DNA from: Flavobacterium ginsenosidimutans
GTDB taxonomy: Bacteria > Bacteroidota > Bacteroidia > Flavobacteriales > Flavobacteriaceae
Direction of reading: 5' to 3'
DNA length: 64,000 nucleotides
NCBI RefSeq assembly: GCF_003254625.1
Contig: NZ_QJRJ01000067.1
Coordinates: 39,714 to 103,713 of the forward strand
The position numbers and the translations under genes were made by a program. Below are positions 39,681 to 49,478 of this stretch, piece by piece (within the stretch, counting starts at the first letter, position 1; each line of letters begins with the position of its first letter). The notes below the pieces were generated by a model, which was not told where the DNA came from, did not search any database, and saw only the letters and a program-made list of their open reading frames with translations.

Positions 39681-40595
39681 CTATTTTATGTTTTTTATAA
39701 AATCATCATATATTTTTAAATTTTCAAAATATTCATCTAAATGATCAACATGAACTATATCTACCCATAATTCAGTATCTCTTAACTGCTGGAAACATAA
39801 TCTAAAATAATTAAGTTTACCTAGCCCATCGGAATTTAACTCCCAAAGATTTGACTCAACAACAATTACAGGATGTACAATCTCTTTATGTTTTGCATCA
39901 TCAATTAAATCACAAACGATTTCTTCTACTAAATTACTTGAATTAAATAATGAATCATTTTTAATTCTTTTAATAGAGTAATCAATATCGGCCCAAAACA
40001 TCTCTTCAATTGAAGATATACAACTTGACAAACTTTGTTGACATTTCCAGATTACAGAATTATCAATATCTTTAGTATTAGCAATATTTGTTTCTCTAAA
40101 AACATTATAAGCATCAATCTTGAATGCATTAAATATATAATTTGCATTTCTATAAACAATTCCATCTGGAGAACAATATAAATCTAGTTTTTTAATTATA
40201 GTATTTATATCATTTTCGCTAATCTTAGCTTTTTTCAACAATTTTCGAATCTTTTGATAATGAAATATATTATCATTACCTATCCAAAAATCCTTTAATT
40301 CATAACGCTTAGAGTTTCTCTTATTATCAACAATGATATGATAATCTTTTAAAGACTTACATTCTATTAGCAAGTTAACCCTACAACTAAAATCATCTTT
40401 AACATTCCAATACTTACTAGCAACAACATCAATTTCTCGATGTTTCTTAGAATCAAAATCAATATAATATGGAGAATGAGATACTTGCCATTTTCTTTCA
40501 CTTAAAGATTCAAAAACTTTTCTTTCAAGGATAATTGAATTTACAGCACTTGATTTAAAAAGTTTATTTATTAATTGATTTTTATCTTCAATCAT
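39681..40595 (-). CDS. Orphan PD-(D/E)XK nuclease-like protein
   Basis: 304 residues, soluble. Near the N-terminus Asp56 in HREIDVVASKYW and Glu78-x-Lys80 in NLLIECKSL fit the D...ExK core of the PD-(D/E)XK nuclease fold (as in Mrr- or restriction-type enzymes), with Glu24/Glu29 in the preceding helix. The rest (about 100-304) is helical and lacks known motifs. It is very A/T-rich and sits between core genes without a methylase or helicase partner, so transfer is plausible. A family of unknown function or a small defence protein are both possible. Confidence 0.55.
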   Translation of the reverse strand: MIEDKNQLINKLFKSSAVNSIILERKVFESLSERKWQVSHSPYYIDFDSKKHREIDVVASKYWNVKDDFSCRVNLLIECKSLKDYHIIVDNKRNSKRYELKDFWIGNDNIFHYQKIRKLLKKAKISENDINTIIKKLDLYCSPDGIVYRNANYIFNAFKIDAYNVFRETNIANTKDIDNSVIWKCQQSLSSCISSIEEMFWADIDYSIKRIKNDSLFNSSNLVEEIVCDLIDDAKHKEIVHPVIVVESNLWELNSDGLGKLNYFRLCFQQLRDTELWVDIVHVDHLDEYFENLKIYDDFIKNIK

Positions 40596-40605
40596 TACCT
40601 GATAA

Positions 40606-41982
40606 TTAATGACTTAAATTCTCAATCTCCTTCGGATCATGTTTATGCTTAAACAAAACAGCAAAAGCAATTGCAATCACCAAGGCATAAATAGCAAATG
40701 ACAACCAGATTGTATGCCAATCTTTCATTAAAACCGGGTTTGCAAAAATACCTTCAGGCGAAATTGAATTTCCTTGGCCTGTCACAAATTTAGCCATTAA
40801 CTCATTTGAAGAATCCGTTTGTAAAAATCCAGCTAATTCTGTAGTTGTATGAAACGATTTTGTAAAGAAACGATCAATTGCCCAACCCGAAGTTAAACTT
40901 CCTAAAACAGCTCCTACTCCATTTGTCATCATCATAAACAAACCTTGTGCGGAAGAACGAATTTTAGAATCGGTATTGCTTTCTACGAATAAAGAACCTG
41001 AAATATTAAAGAAATCAAATGCCATTCCGTAAACAATACAAGACAAGATAATCATCCACAATCCGCTTATAGGGTCTCCAAAAGCAAATAATCCAAAACG
41101 TAAAACCCAAGCCAGCATACTAATCAACATAACTTGTTTGATTCCGAAACGTCTTAAGAAAAACGGAATTGCCAAGATAAACAGCGTTTCAGAAACCTGA
41201 GAAATTGACATAATAATAGTAGAATATTGGATTACAAATGAATCTGCATATTTTGGAAAATGTTTAAATTCATCTAAAAATACATCTCCATAAGCATTTG
41301 TCAACTGAAGCGCCCCTCCTAAAAACATAGAAAAAACAAAAAACAAAGCCATTTTATAATTTGCAAACAATTTAAAAGACTCTAATCCAAATGTTTCAAT
41401 CCAAGTAGCATTTTCTTTAATCAAGCGCTGTGGTTCACATTTTGGTAAAGTAAAAGCATAAATCCCAAGAATTAAAGCACCTATTCCAGCAATATAAAAC
41501 TGATATTCAGTTGCTTTGCTTCCACTTAAATTAGTAATCCACATTGCAACAATAAAACCAATTGTTCCCCAAACTCGAATTGGCGGAAAATCTTTAACGA
41601 TGTTTTTATTGTTTAATTTAAGCGAAGTATAAGAAATAGAGTTACTCAAAGCAATTGTTGGCATATAACAGCACATTGCCAAAAGCATTACAATAATAAA
41701 GGTGTCTGGTGTTGTAACTTGCGCAATTCCGAACAAAACTGCAGCATATAAAATATGAAGGACTCCGTAAAGCTTTTCGGCATTTACCCATCTGTCGGCG
41801 ATAATACCTGTAAGTGTAGGCATAAAAAGAGAAGCGATTCCCATTGTTCCAAAAACCAATCCAAATTGAGTTCCTTCCCAGTTTTTAGTGCCAAACCAAT
41901 AATTTCCAATTGTTATAAGCCAAGCTCCCCAAACAAAAAATTGAAGAAAGCTCATTAAGATCAATCTGTTTTTAATCCCCAT
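40606..41982 (-). CDS. Nucleoside:H+ symporter-like MFS transporter (NupG/XapB family)
   Basis: 458 residues, 12 helices. Start MGIKNRLILMSFLQFFVWGAWLI and motifs GIASLFMPTLTGIIADRW and FPPIRVWGTIGFIVAMW are typical of the nucleoside permease group. Length exceeds NupG (418) because of a longer last periplasmic loop (QTDSSNELMAKFVTGQGNSI). Imports nucleosides with protons, probably as nutrients. The nuclease-like gene begins 10 bases after its stop, but the tight spacing may be by chance. Confidence 0.85.
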   Translation of the reverse strand: MGIKNRLILMSFLQFFVWGAWLITIGNYWFGTKNWEGTQFGLVFGTMGIASLFMPTLTGIIADRWVNAEKLYGVLHILYAAVLFGIAQVTTPDTFIIVMLLAMCCYMPTIALSNSISYTSLKLNNKNIVKDFPPIRVWGTIGFIVAMWITNLSGSKATEYQFYIAGIGALILGIYAFTLPKCEPQRLIKENATWIETFGLESFKLFANYKMALFFVFSMFLGGALQLTNAYGDVFLDEFKHFPKYADSFVIQYSTIIMSISQVSETLFILAIPFFLRRFGIKQVMLISMLAWVLRFGLFAFGDPISGLWMIILSCIVYGMAFDFFNISGSLFVESNTDSKIRSSAQGLFMMMTNGVGAVLGSLTSGWAIDRFFTKSFHTTTELAGFLQTDSSNELMAKFVTGQGNSISPEGIFANPVLMKDWHTIWLSFAIYALVIAIAFAVLFKHKHDPKEIENLSH

Positions 41983-42049
41983 ATAATAAATTTGTCTTTA
42001 GTAAAAATGAAGCGGTAAAACTACCATTTAAAATGAAATCTGCAAAAAA

Positions 42050-42742
42050 TTACGCTGTTTTAACAACATCATTCACTAATTCTAGAACAGCTGCAAATTG
42101 TTCTTCTTTATTTAAGTAAGAATTATCGATCTCAATTGCATCATCAGCAATTACTAAAGGAGAATCCTCTCGATGCGTATCCATATGATCTCTTTCAACA
42201 ACATTTTTCAAGACTTCTTCATAAGAAACATTGTCCCCTTTTTGCTGTAATTCATCAAAACGTCTTTGAGCTCGAGTTTCTGCACTAGCGGTCATGAATA
42301 TTTTAAGTTCTGCATCCGGAAAAACAACAGTTCCAATATCTCTTCCATCCATAACAATAGCTTTGTTTTTCCCCATTTCTTGCTGTTGTTCTACTAATTT
42401 AGCACGAACCTCTGATACAGCAGCAACTTTACTAACAAAATTAGAAACTTCGATAGTTCTAATTTGTTTTTCAACATTATCACCATTTAAATACATTTCA
42501 GCAAAACCTAAATCGGGATTGAATTTAAATTCTAACTGAATTTTAGACAAATTTTCAATAAGAGCATTTTTATCAAAAAAATCAGCTCCTATAAAATTAT
42601 GCTGCATAGCAAAATAAGCTACAGCACGATACATAGCACCAGTATCTACATAAACATATTCCAGTTCTTTTGCTAATTGTTTTGCAAGAGTGCTTTTGCC
42701 TGTAGATGAAAATCCGTCGATTGCAATGGTAATTTTTTTCAA
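42050..42742 (-). CDS. cmk: Cytidylate kinase
   Basis: 230 residues. Walker A IDGFSSTGKSTLAKQL (about 7-22), YVDTGAMYRAVAYFAM, MDGRDIGTVVFPDAELKIF and RRFDELQQKG match (d)CMP kinases, which phosphorylate CMP and dCMP with ATP in the cytoplasm. Next to porQ, a neighbourhood often seen in Bacteroidota. Confidence 0.95.
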   Translation of the reverse strand: MKKITIAIDGFSSTGKSTLAKQLAKELEYVYVDTGAMYRAVAYFAMQHNFIGADFFDKNALIENLSKIQLEFKFNPDLGFAEMYLNGDNVEKQIRTIEVSNFVSKVAAVSEVRAKLVEQQQEMGKNKAIVMDGRDIGTVVFPDAELKIFMTASAETRAQRRFDELQQKGDNVSYEEVLKNVVERDHMDTHREDSPLVIADDAIEIDNSYLNKEEQFAAVLELVNDVVKTA

Positions 42743-42901
42743 TTCTTTATTTTTAAATTTTTATTCTTTTTAATGACCGCTTATTCGATTAATAACAAAA
42801 GCGTCGCCAAAACTTCTACAAATGTAGCCATCTTTATTTTTATTTGGAACACCTATATTAATAATGAAATATTATTTAATTTCTCATTAACTAATGAACT
42901 T

Positions 42902-42952
42902 AAAAAAACTTTTTATCATCGAAAATAAATCATTTCGACAATAAAAAGTTTT
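42902..42952 (-). terminator. Terminator of the porQ-transpeptidase unit
   Basis: Stem AAAACTTTTTAT / ATAAAAAGTTTT (42905-42916 with 42941-42952) with inner CGAAA/TTTCG pairing; leftward it ends in a T run. The rest of the 239-base gap 42743-42981 shows nothing else. Confidence 0.75.
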
Positions 42953-42981
42953 ATTTATTATTTCTAACTAAGAAGTTCTTT

Positions 42982-43587
42982 TTAATAGTAAATATCCATA
43001 ATGATATTCGATTTTGAGCCATCAATTATTTTTTCTATTCTTTTGAAGAATTGCTCATTAACCATTGGACATCCGTGACTATTACTGATATAATAATCTT
43101 GCTCATCATAAGGAACTGCAGAATAATGATGAAGTACAATTGCTCTTTTCAAAGCATTATTATTAGTTTCCTCTAAACCAGCCAATCTGTATGCTTTTCC
43201 AAAAATACCTTTGTATGTTTTGCCTACTGAATACCTTCCTAATGCAGTGCAATTAGAATTAGGCATATTGCTAAATTTTAGAATTCCCTTCACACCTGTT
43301 TCAGAACCCGAACCATGAGCGACAAGACCTTGATCTACAACTTCATTTTTTTGTAAATCGTAAACAAAAAAGCGATTTTTCCCAGAAGGAACTTTCATGT
43401 CAATAAGAAAAGCAATCTTTTGATTGTATTTAGAATCAATACTAATCATGTTTTTTATATCAGCAATTCTACTGTTAATTCGTTCCATTTCTATTGTAGA
43501 AATAGCATCATCCTCTTCTTTGAAAGCAAGTTTTGAACTAGAAAAAAAACTTACAGTCACAAACAAAACCAAATAAAATAGTTTCAT
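42982..43587 (-). CDS. Murein L,D-transpeptidase catalytic domain protein (YkuD_2 type)
   Basis: 201 residues with signal peptide (FYLVLFVTVSFFSSSKLA). The conserved block includes GVKGILKFSNMPNSNCTALG, RYSVGKTYKGIFGKAYRL, AIVLHHYSAV and the catalytic SNSHGCPMV with the nucleophile Cys. Such periplasmic enzymes form or exchange 3-3 crosslinks or attach amino acids to peptidoglycan. Starts 4 bases after porQ, so in one operon with it. Confidence 0.88.
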   Translation of the reverse strand: MKLFYLVLFVTVSFFSSSKLAFKEEDDAISTIEMERINSRIADIKNMISIDSKYNQKIAFLIDMKVPSGKNRFFVYDLQKNEVVDQGLVAHGSGSETGVKGILKFSNMPNSNCTALGRYSVGKTYKGIFGKAYRLAGLEETNNNALKRAIVLHHYSAVPYDEQDYYISNSHGCPMVNEQFFKRIEKIIDGSKSNIIMDIYY

Positions 43588-43591
43588 GTAT

Positions 43592-44611
43592 TTATTGAAA
43601 ATTTAATGTTAGACCAAAAAGGCTGGTGTTGGCCGCCAAAGTATATCTCGAATACGAATAGTTAAATCTTAACTTGTTTAATTTTAAACCGAAACCTAAT
43701 GAAACTCCTGAAAAATTACGCTGTTCATCTACTCGTAACTCTTCTCCTCTTCTGAAATTATATCCTATTCGAAAATTAAATGCCTTTTTAGGAAAAAGTT
43801 CCACACCAAATGCAACGTGTCTTAAAGTATTGTTTAGAAAAGAAACTTTCTCTGGACTTGTTGATCCATCAATGTTAGTTTCGCCACGAACGGGGTTAGA
43901 AAAAGAAATATCCCATTGCTGAAGATTCTCTAATGTAAGATGCCAGCGAATAGGCACGTGTTCTAATTCTTGAGAAATACCTGCAACGATTTCAAACGGT
44001 AAATTCTCTTTGATTCCTGAGTATGTAGTAAACTGCGTACCAATGTTGCGAAATACCAATCCAAAATTTAAATTTTTCTCTTCAATTAGATATAAAAAAC
44101 CTAAATCGACTGCGCCTCCTATTGAATTGTAAGTTTCTAATGAAGAAGTAATTAACTTACCGCTAGCACCAATAAAAAAATTAGTATAAGGAACATTGTA
44201 GGCATATCCGAAAGAAAGCGCACCTTCGCTTCCACTAAAGTTTGATGTAGCTTGGCCATTTTCATCATAACCCTCAAATGTACCATAGTTCACATAAGTA
44301 ACACCGGCATAAAAAGTTTGATAATGCCTGTCATAAGTATAAGCATACGAAGCTGTACCGTAAGATGCCTCTCCGTAATAACTTCCATAATTCATTGCCA
44401 AGTGATTGTCCATGTCTGCGTTTATAAGTGCTGGATTAGACATAGCTTGATTAACATCTTCATCATATATTGTAATAATATCCCCTCCTAACGCCGCCTG
44501 CCTTGGTGAAGTAGTTAAATTTAAAAATTGATAGGTGTAACGCCCCCCAACTTGTCCGAAAGAAAACGAACAAATTAAAATTGTAAAAAATAAAATAACT
44601 TTCTTAAGCAT
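43592..44611 (-). CDS. porQ: Type IX secretion system protein PorQ
   Basis: 339 residues, signal peptide (ILFFTILICSFSFGQ), then an outer-membrane FadL-like barrel: GGRYTYQFLNLTTSPRQAALG, VNQAMSNPALIN, HLAMNYGSYYGEASYGTASYAYTYD-type strands and a C-terminal TSLFGLTLNF. PorQ belongs to the T9SS attachment complex with PorU, PorV and PorZ on the cell surface, which anchors secreted cargo. No other T9SS genes are in the window. Confidence 0.93.
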   Translation of the reverse strand: MLKKVILFFTILICSFSFGQVGGRYTYQFLNLTTSPRQAALGGDIITIYDEDVNQAMSNPALINADMDNHLAMNYGSYYGEASYGTASYAYTYDRHYQTFYAGVTYVNYGTFEGYDENGQATSNFSGSEGALSFGYAYNVPYTNFFIGASGKLITSSLETYNSIGGAVDLGFLYLIEEKNLNFGLVFRNIGTQFTTYSGIKENLPFEIVAGISQELEHVPIRWHLTLENLQQWDISFSNPVRGETNIDGSTSPEKVSFLNNTLRHVAFGVELFPKKAFNFRIGYNFRRGEELRVDEQRNFSGVSLGFGLKLNKLRFNYSYSRYTLAANTSLFGLTLNFQ

Positions 44612-44649
44612 TTTGTTTTGGGCGCTCCAATATGGGAATAACGCAAATA

Positions 44650-44657
44650 CAAAGATA
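44650..44657 (-). promoter_or_regulatory. Putative -7 element for porQ
   Basis: Minus-strand TATCTTTG, about 38 bases before the porQ ATG; no clear -33 TTTG. Confidence 0.5.
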
Positions 44658-44749
44658 AAATTATATAACTTAAAAAATAATTTTTATAACTATATGAAAT
44701 CTAATATTTATATCAAGTTTGAAAACTAAAATTCTAAATGTAAAAACAA

Positions 44750-44792
44750 AAAAAAATCCAAATCCCAATCGGTAAATTGGAATTTGGATTTT
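44750..44792 (-). terminator. Terminator of lon
   Basis: AAAAATCCAAAT-c-CCAAT pairs with ATTGG-a-ATTTGGATTTTT; leftward T run present. It is 23 bases after the lon stop. Confidence 0.85.
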
Positions 44793-44814
44793 TATAATTT
44801 GAAGTTTTAAAAAC

Positions 44815-47268
44815 TTATTTTAGTTCTTTAGCGTTTTTAACTTTTTGATCTGTCAAAGCTAGCGCCAATACTTCGCTCATTTCTTTCACATAATGAAAAG
44901 TCAAACCTTCTAAATATTCTTCTTTAATTTCATCGATGTCGCTTTTGTTTTCATGACATAAAATAATCTCCTTAATACCTGCTCTTTTTGCAGCTAAAAT
45001 TTTCTCTTTAATACCGCCAACAGGCAATACTTTTCCTCTAAGAGTGATTTCGCCTGTCATAGCAAGGCTTTTCTTAACTTTCTTTTGAGTTAAAAGAGAA
45101 ACTAAAGATGTCAGCATTGCAATACCTGCACTTGGTCCATCTTTTGGAGTTGCGCCTTCTGGAACGTGTAAGTGAATATTGTATTTTTGGAAAAGATCTG
45201 TGCTAATGCCTAATTTCTTAGCATTTGCTTTAATATATTCTAAGGCAATAGTTGCAGATTCTTTCATTACAGTTCCTAAATTTCCTGTAATAGTCAAAGC
45301 TCCTTTTCCTTCAGAAATCAAAGATTCGATAAATAAAATATCACCTCCAACACTTGTCCAAGCCAAACCAGTTACAACACCAGCAACGTCATTATTTTCA
45401 TATTTATCACGCTCTAATCTTGGCACTCCTAAAATAGCTACAATATCTTCATCTGTAACTTTTTTGTTGTACTCCTCCTCCATTGCAACAGATTTTGCTG
45501 CATTTCTAATTACCTGAGCAATTTTAGTTTCTAAATTACGGACACCTGATTCTCTAGTATAGCCTTCAACGATTTTTTCTAATTGTTTTTTACCAATAAT
45601 CAAATCTTTTGCAGTTAACCCGTGAGCTTCTAATTGTTTTGGAAATAAATGTCTTTTAGCAATTTCAACTTTTTCTTCAATTGTATAGCCTGACATTTTA
45701 ATTACTTCCATTCTGTCTCGCAACGCAGGCTGGATCGCCGCCATATTATTTGAAGTTGCGATAAACATTACTTTAGACAAATCATATCCCATTTCAAGGA
45801 AATTATCGTAAAAAGCACTGTTTTGCTCCGGATCTAAAACTTCTAATAAAGCTGAAGATGGATCGCCACTATTACCATTTGATAATTTATCAATCTCGTC
45901 TAAAATAAATACAGGATTTGATGTTCCTGCTTTTTTCAAACTTTGAATAATACGTCCAGGCATTGCTCCAATATAGGTTTTTCTATGTCCGCGAATTTCT
46001 GCTTCGTCACGTAAACCTCCTAAAGAAATACGAACATATTCACGCCCTAAAGCTTCTGCCACAGAACGACCGATAGAAGTTTTACCAACTCCTGGAGGCC
46101 CCGTTAAACATATAATTGGTGATTTCATGTCATTTCGCAATTTTAAAACTGCCAAATGTTCAATCATTCTTTTCTTAACTTCATCAAGTCCAAAATGATC
46201 TTTATCTAAAATTTTCTGAGCATGTTTTAAATCGAACTTATCTTTAGAATATTCGCCCCAAGGCAATTCTAAAAACAGTTCTAAATAATTACGCTGAATT
46301 CCAAAATCTGGAGATTGTGGATTCATACGGCGCATTTTAGATAATTCTTTCTCGAAATGTTTCTGCGTTTTTTCGTCCCATTTTTTAGTTTTCGCTTTCT
46401 GACCCATTTCGTCCATTTCCTCTTCCTGAGAAACGCCACCCAATTCTTCTTGAATGGTTTTCATTTGCTGGTGAAGGAAATATTCTCTTTGTTGCTGATC
46501 TAAGTCAAAACGAACTTTTGACTGAATATCATTCTTCAATTCTAATTTTTGAAGTTCGACATTCATATAACGCAAAGTTTCTAAAGCGCGTTCTTTTAAT
46601 CCATTTATCGATAAAAGCCCTTGTTTCTCTTTTACAGATAAATTCATGTTTGAAGAAACAAAATTGATTAAAAACGACTGGCTTTCAATGTTTTTAATTG
46701 CAAATGTAGCTTCAGATGGAATGTTTGGACTTTCTTTAATAATCTGAATTGCTAATTCTTTTACAGAATCTAAAATAGCTGTAAATTCAGAATCATTTTC
46801 TTCAGGACGTTCTTCTGCAACTTCTTTAATAGTTGCTGTCATATAAGGTTCTTCTAAAACAACTTCGTCAATTTCGAAGCGTTTTTTTCCTTGAAGGATA
46901 ACTGTTACATTCCCGTCAGGCATTTTTAAAACACGTAAAATACGCGCTACAGTTCCTATTTTATGAATATCGTCTTTTGACGGATCTTCGTCTTCTTCAT
47001 TAATTTGAGATACAACACCAATGATTTTACCACCAGCATTTGCATCATTAATCAATTTAATAGATTTATCTCTTCCAGCAGAAATTGGAATTACAACCCC
47101 AGGAAATAAAACAGTATTGCGTAAAGGTAAAATTGGAAGCGAAATAGGAAGCTCTTCATTATTCATTTCCTCCTCGTCTTCCGGCGTCAATAATGGAATT
47201 AATTCTGCCTCTGAGTCAAATTCTTGAAGTGACAGATTGTCAATAGTAAGTATTTTATGGTTTGACAT
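44815..47268 (-). CDS. lon: ATP-dependent protease Lon
   Basis: 817 residues. N-terminal substrate domain ([20 protein letters not shown]), Walker [12 protein letters not shown] (about 390), Walker [10 protein letters not shown], and the Ser-Lys dyad in [11 protein letters not shown] (Ser about 708) and the later Lys in [15 protein letters not shown]. Degrades misfolded and regulatory proteins in the cytoplasm. Single-gene unit; a TAAGTTTG on the minus strand at 47410-47417 might be its -7 element, giving a leader of about 135 bases. Confidence 0.97.
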   Translation of the reverse strand: MSNHKILTIDNLSLQEFDSEAELIPLLTPEDEEEMNNEELPISLPILPLRNTVLFPGVVIPISAGRDKSIKLINDANAGGKIIGVVSQINEEDEDPSKDDIHKIGTVARILRVLKMPDGNVTVILQGKKRFEIDEVVLEEPYMTATIKEVAEERPEENDSEFTAILDSVKELAIQIIKESPNIPSEATFAIKNIESQSFLINFVSSNMNLSVKEKQGLLSINGLKERALETLRYMNVELQKLELKNDIQSKVRFDLDQQQREYFLHQQMKTIQEELGGVSQEEEMDEMGQKAKTKKWDEKTQKHFEKELSKMRRMNPQSPDFGIQRNYLELFLELPWGEYSKDKFDLKHAQKILDKDHFGLDEVKKRMIEHLAVLKLRNDMKSPIICLTGPPGVGKTSIGRSVAEALGREYVRISLGGLRDEAEIRGHRKTYIGAMPGRIIQSLKKAGTSNPVFILDEIDKLSNGNSGDPSSALLEVLDPEQNSAFYDNFLEMGYDLSKVMFIATSNNMAAIQPALRDRMEVIKMSGYTIEEKVEIAKRHLFPKQLEAHGLTAKDLIIGKKQLEKIVEGYTRESGVRNLETKIAQVIRNAAKSVAMEEEYNKKVTDEDIVAILGVPRLERDKYENNDVAGVVTGLAWTSVGGDILFIESLISEGKGALTITGNLGTVMKESATIALEYIKANAKKLGISTDLFQKYNIHLHVPEGATPKDGPSAGIAMLTSLVSLLTQKKVKKSLAMTGEITLRGKVLPVGGIKEKILAAKRAGIKEIILCHENKSDIDEIKEEYLEGLTFHYVKEMSEVLALALTDQKVKNAKELK

Positions 47269-47478
47269 AATAAAATATAAGTCGTTTTGTCATTAAAAAT
47301 TTTATACTATCTGTAAAAAGAGTATGATTTATTGTAGTTTTTACTGAAAACACGTTTCGTATTTCAATTACAAGATAGGGCATAAAAATAGACAATCATT
47401 ATGCCAAAACAAACTTAAAGTACAAATAATTCGAATTAACTATTTTTAGAAAAATAATTGATTGTACAGTTTAGAAAA

Positions 47479-47511
47479 TAAAAAACCCGAAAAAGAATTT
47501 TCGGGTTTTAA
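47479..47511 (-). terminator. Terminator of the lipoprotein gene
   Basis: Perfect 12-bp stem AAAACCCGAAAA / TTTTCGGGTTTT, 18 bases after the stop at 47529, usable in both directions. The remaining part of the 260-base gap down to lon shows no other feature. Confidence 0.88.
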
Positions 47512-47528
47512 AAATGTATTTTTTAGAA

Positions 47529-48212
47529 TTATTTTACAGAATATGAAACTAATTCTGAAGTACTTCCTGATGTTTCAAATTTAACGATTCCAACATCTTT
47601 AGCGATCCAATAGTAAGAATCAGATGAAGATGTTTGTCCTTGCATTGAAGCATCCAAATGGAATTTAAATTTAACAACATTATCATAAGTAACCTCTTTC
47701 ACTTTTATACTTGTTCCTTTTTCTAAAATAGTTCCTGTATAATTTACAGTCATTTTAATAGCTGGAAAATTAGCTATGTTAAAAGTTGTTTCTTGAGAAT
47801 AACTTCCTGTCCAAGTTTGATTAACTTCTAGATAATCTTTAAAAAAGATGAATTCATAACCAGTCATTTTACCAGTTATTCCTTCTGCATCATAAGTAAC
47901 TTCATCAATACTTACATAATAATCTCCTTTAACCTTTTTTAATGAAGCGCCTGCTGTACCAGAAATTTCATCATTTCCTCCAAATAGCTGATTAAATTTA
48001 TAATATGTATTGCCATCTTTATTTGATGAGCTTAGAATTTTTATTGTGCTTTCAGATCCATCTTGATCAAAAATCCATTGATTTCCTACTTTAGAAGGCC
48101 AGTAATCGCCTGTTGATTCGCCAGCCGTTTCACCAGAATCACTACTGCATGAAGTTAACATAAATCCTGTCATAACAAACAGGATAGTAAAGCATTTGTT
48201 TAGTTTTCTCAT
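47529..48212 (-). CDS. Lipoprotein of unknown function
   Basis: 227 residues from the ATG at 48212; the open frame extends 28 codons further but only this start gives the lipoprotein signal (ILFVMTGFMLTSC with Cys in the lipobox). Beta-rich soluble domain (DYWPSKVGNQWIFDQDGSES, YYWIAKDVGIVKFETSG) similar in style to secreted proteins that begin 'YWPLKVGNSWTY'. No enzyme motif. Divergent from the sigma-factor operon. Confidence 0.7.
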   Translation of the reverse strand: MRKLNKCFTILFVMTGFMLTSCSSDSGETAGESTGDYWPSKVGNQWIFDQDGSESTIKILSSSNKDGNTYYKFNQLFGGNDEISGTAGASLKKVKGDYYVSIDEVTYDAEGITGKMTGYEFIFFKDYLEVNQTWTGSYSQETTFNIANFPAIKMTVNYTGTILEKGTSIKVKEVTYDNVVKFKFHLDASMQGQTSSSDSYYWIAKDVGIVKFETSGSTSELVSYSVK

Positions 48213-48274
48213 AATTGAATTTGTTTTTGGTATTAAAATTTTATGTGAAATTATAGCAATGAATGTATTATACC

Positions 48275-48290
48275 TTACGGCATTACGTAA
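48275..48290. promoter_or_regulatory. Dyad in the divergent sigma/lipoprotein gap
   Basis: TTACG, six bases, CGTAA. Short and perhaps accidental, but located in the 163-base intergenic region of a divergent regulator gene. Confidence 0.25.
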
Positions 48291-48375
48291 AATCAAAAAA
48301 TATTTTTTATTTTTTTATCAAAACTGTAACAAACAAAAAAAAGCCAAGTCTATATTAAAAACCAAAAGCCGCTAC

Positions 48376-48930
48376 TTGAATATAAAAAACCAAAATATCG
48401 AAGATCTAATTGCGCTTTGTAAAAACAACAACCAGAAAGCGCAGTTTGAAATATACAATCGCTATTGTAAAGCGATGTATAATGTGGCTTTTCGTATTGT
48501 AAAAGACGAACATTTTGCACAAGACGTCATGCAAGAAGGTTTCTTAAAAGCTTTTACAAAAATCAATGACTATAAACAAGAAGTGGCTTTTGGTGCATGG
48601 TTAAAAAAAATAATCATCAATTATAGTATCGATTTTTATAAAAAAAACAACTCTTTTCAAGTAGAAGATTTAAGCAAACAGCTTTATAAAATTGAAGAAA
48701 ATGACGGAATTATTTCTGAAAATATTGACTTAAACAGTCTAAAAGTAAAACAGGTTTTAGATACAATTCTACAGCTAAAAGACAATTACAGAATGGTATT
48801 GACGCTTTTTTACATTGAAGGTTATGATCAAGAAGAAATCTGCGAAATTTTAAACATTACCTATGCAAATTGCAGAACAACTTTGAGCAGAGCAAAAGAC
48901 AGCTTGAGAAAAAAATTGGAAGAGATATAA
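48376..48930 (+). CDS. ECF-type RNA polymerase sigma factor
   Basis: 184 residues when the TTG at 48376 is used; the frame is open upstream to 48196 with an ATG at 48259, but the family starts near NQNIEDLIALCKNNNQKAQF, so the start is uncertain. Region 2 reads MYNVAFRIVKDEHFAQDVMQ, EGFLKAFTKINDY, and region 4 reads MVLTLFYIEGYDQEEICEIL, TYANCRTTLSRAKDSLR. It leads an operon with a membrane protein likely to be its anti-sigma factor and two secreted adhesin-like proteins. Confidence 0.85.
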   Translation: MNIKNQNIEDLIALCKNNNQKAQFEIYNRYCKAMYNVAFRIVKDEHFAQDVMQEGFLKAFTKINDYKQEVAFGAWLKKIIINYSIDFYKKNNSFQVEDLSKQLYKIEENDGIISENIDLNSLKVKQVLDTILQLKDNYRMVLTLFYIEGYDQEEICEILNITYANCRTTLSRAKDSLRKKLEEI

Positions 48931-48944
48931 AATGAATTGGAATT

Positions 48945-49478
48945 ATGAAAAATGAAAAAGACAATTTAGACGAATTATTCAACAGATTTGAAAACCAATG
49001 GGACATTCAGGAATTAAAGCCTGATCATCAAATGGATTTTCTGCAAAAATTAGAAAAGGAAGAACCTAAGAAAAAATATTGGTTCGTAACGGCTATTGCC
49101 GCTTCGATTGTATTAATGATTGGAATATCTCTTTTTTACAAAAATGAAAAACCACAAGAATTCAAATTTGCCTCTAAAGAAACTAAACGTACCGATTCTA
49201 TTTTCAATATTCTGATTGATAACGAACTGGTTAAACTAAAAGAAAAAAGTTCGCCTGAAAATGAGCAGATCATTAATGACGCCTTGAATCAGATGAAAAC
49301 TTTTGATGCTGATTATCAAAAAATCATAAATGAATTGCAGAAAAATGGCGAGAACAAACAGATTATTTATGCAATGATAAACAATCTTCAAACGCGTATT
49401 TCTTTTTTACAAACCGTTTTGAAAAGAATTGAAGACAATGAAAAACTAAAAAACACCTCTAATGAAAAAACACTATAA
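48945..49478 (+). CDS. Single-pass membrane protein, probable anti-sigma factor
   Basis: 177 residues: a cytoplasmic N-terminus (about 1-45, LDELFNRFENQWDIQELKPD), one helix (about 46-64, FVTAIAASIVLMIGISLFY) and a charged periplasmic helical part (about 70-177). No zinc motif. Position 14 bases after an ECF sigma gene is the main reason to call it an anti-sigma factor. It overlaps the next gene by 17 bases. Confidence 0.65.
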   Translation: MKNEKDNLDELFNRFENQWDIQELKPDHQMDFLQKLEKEEPKKKYWFVTAIAASIVLMIGISLFYKNEKPQEFKFASKETKRTDSIFNILIDNELVKLKEKSSPENEQIINDALNQMKTFDADYQKIINELQKNGENKQIIYAMINNLQTRISFLQTVLKRIEDNEKLKNTSNEKTL

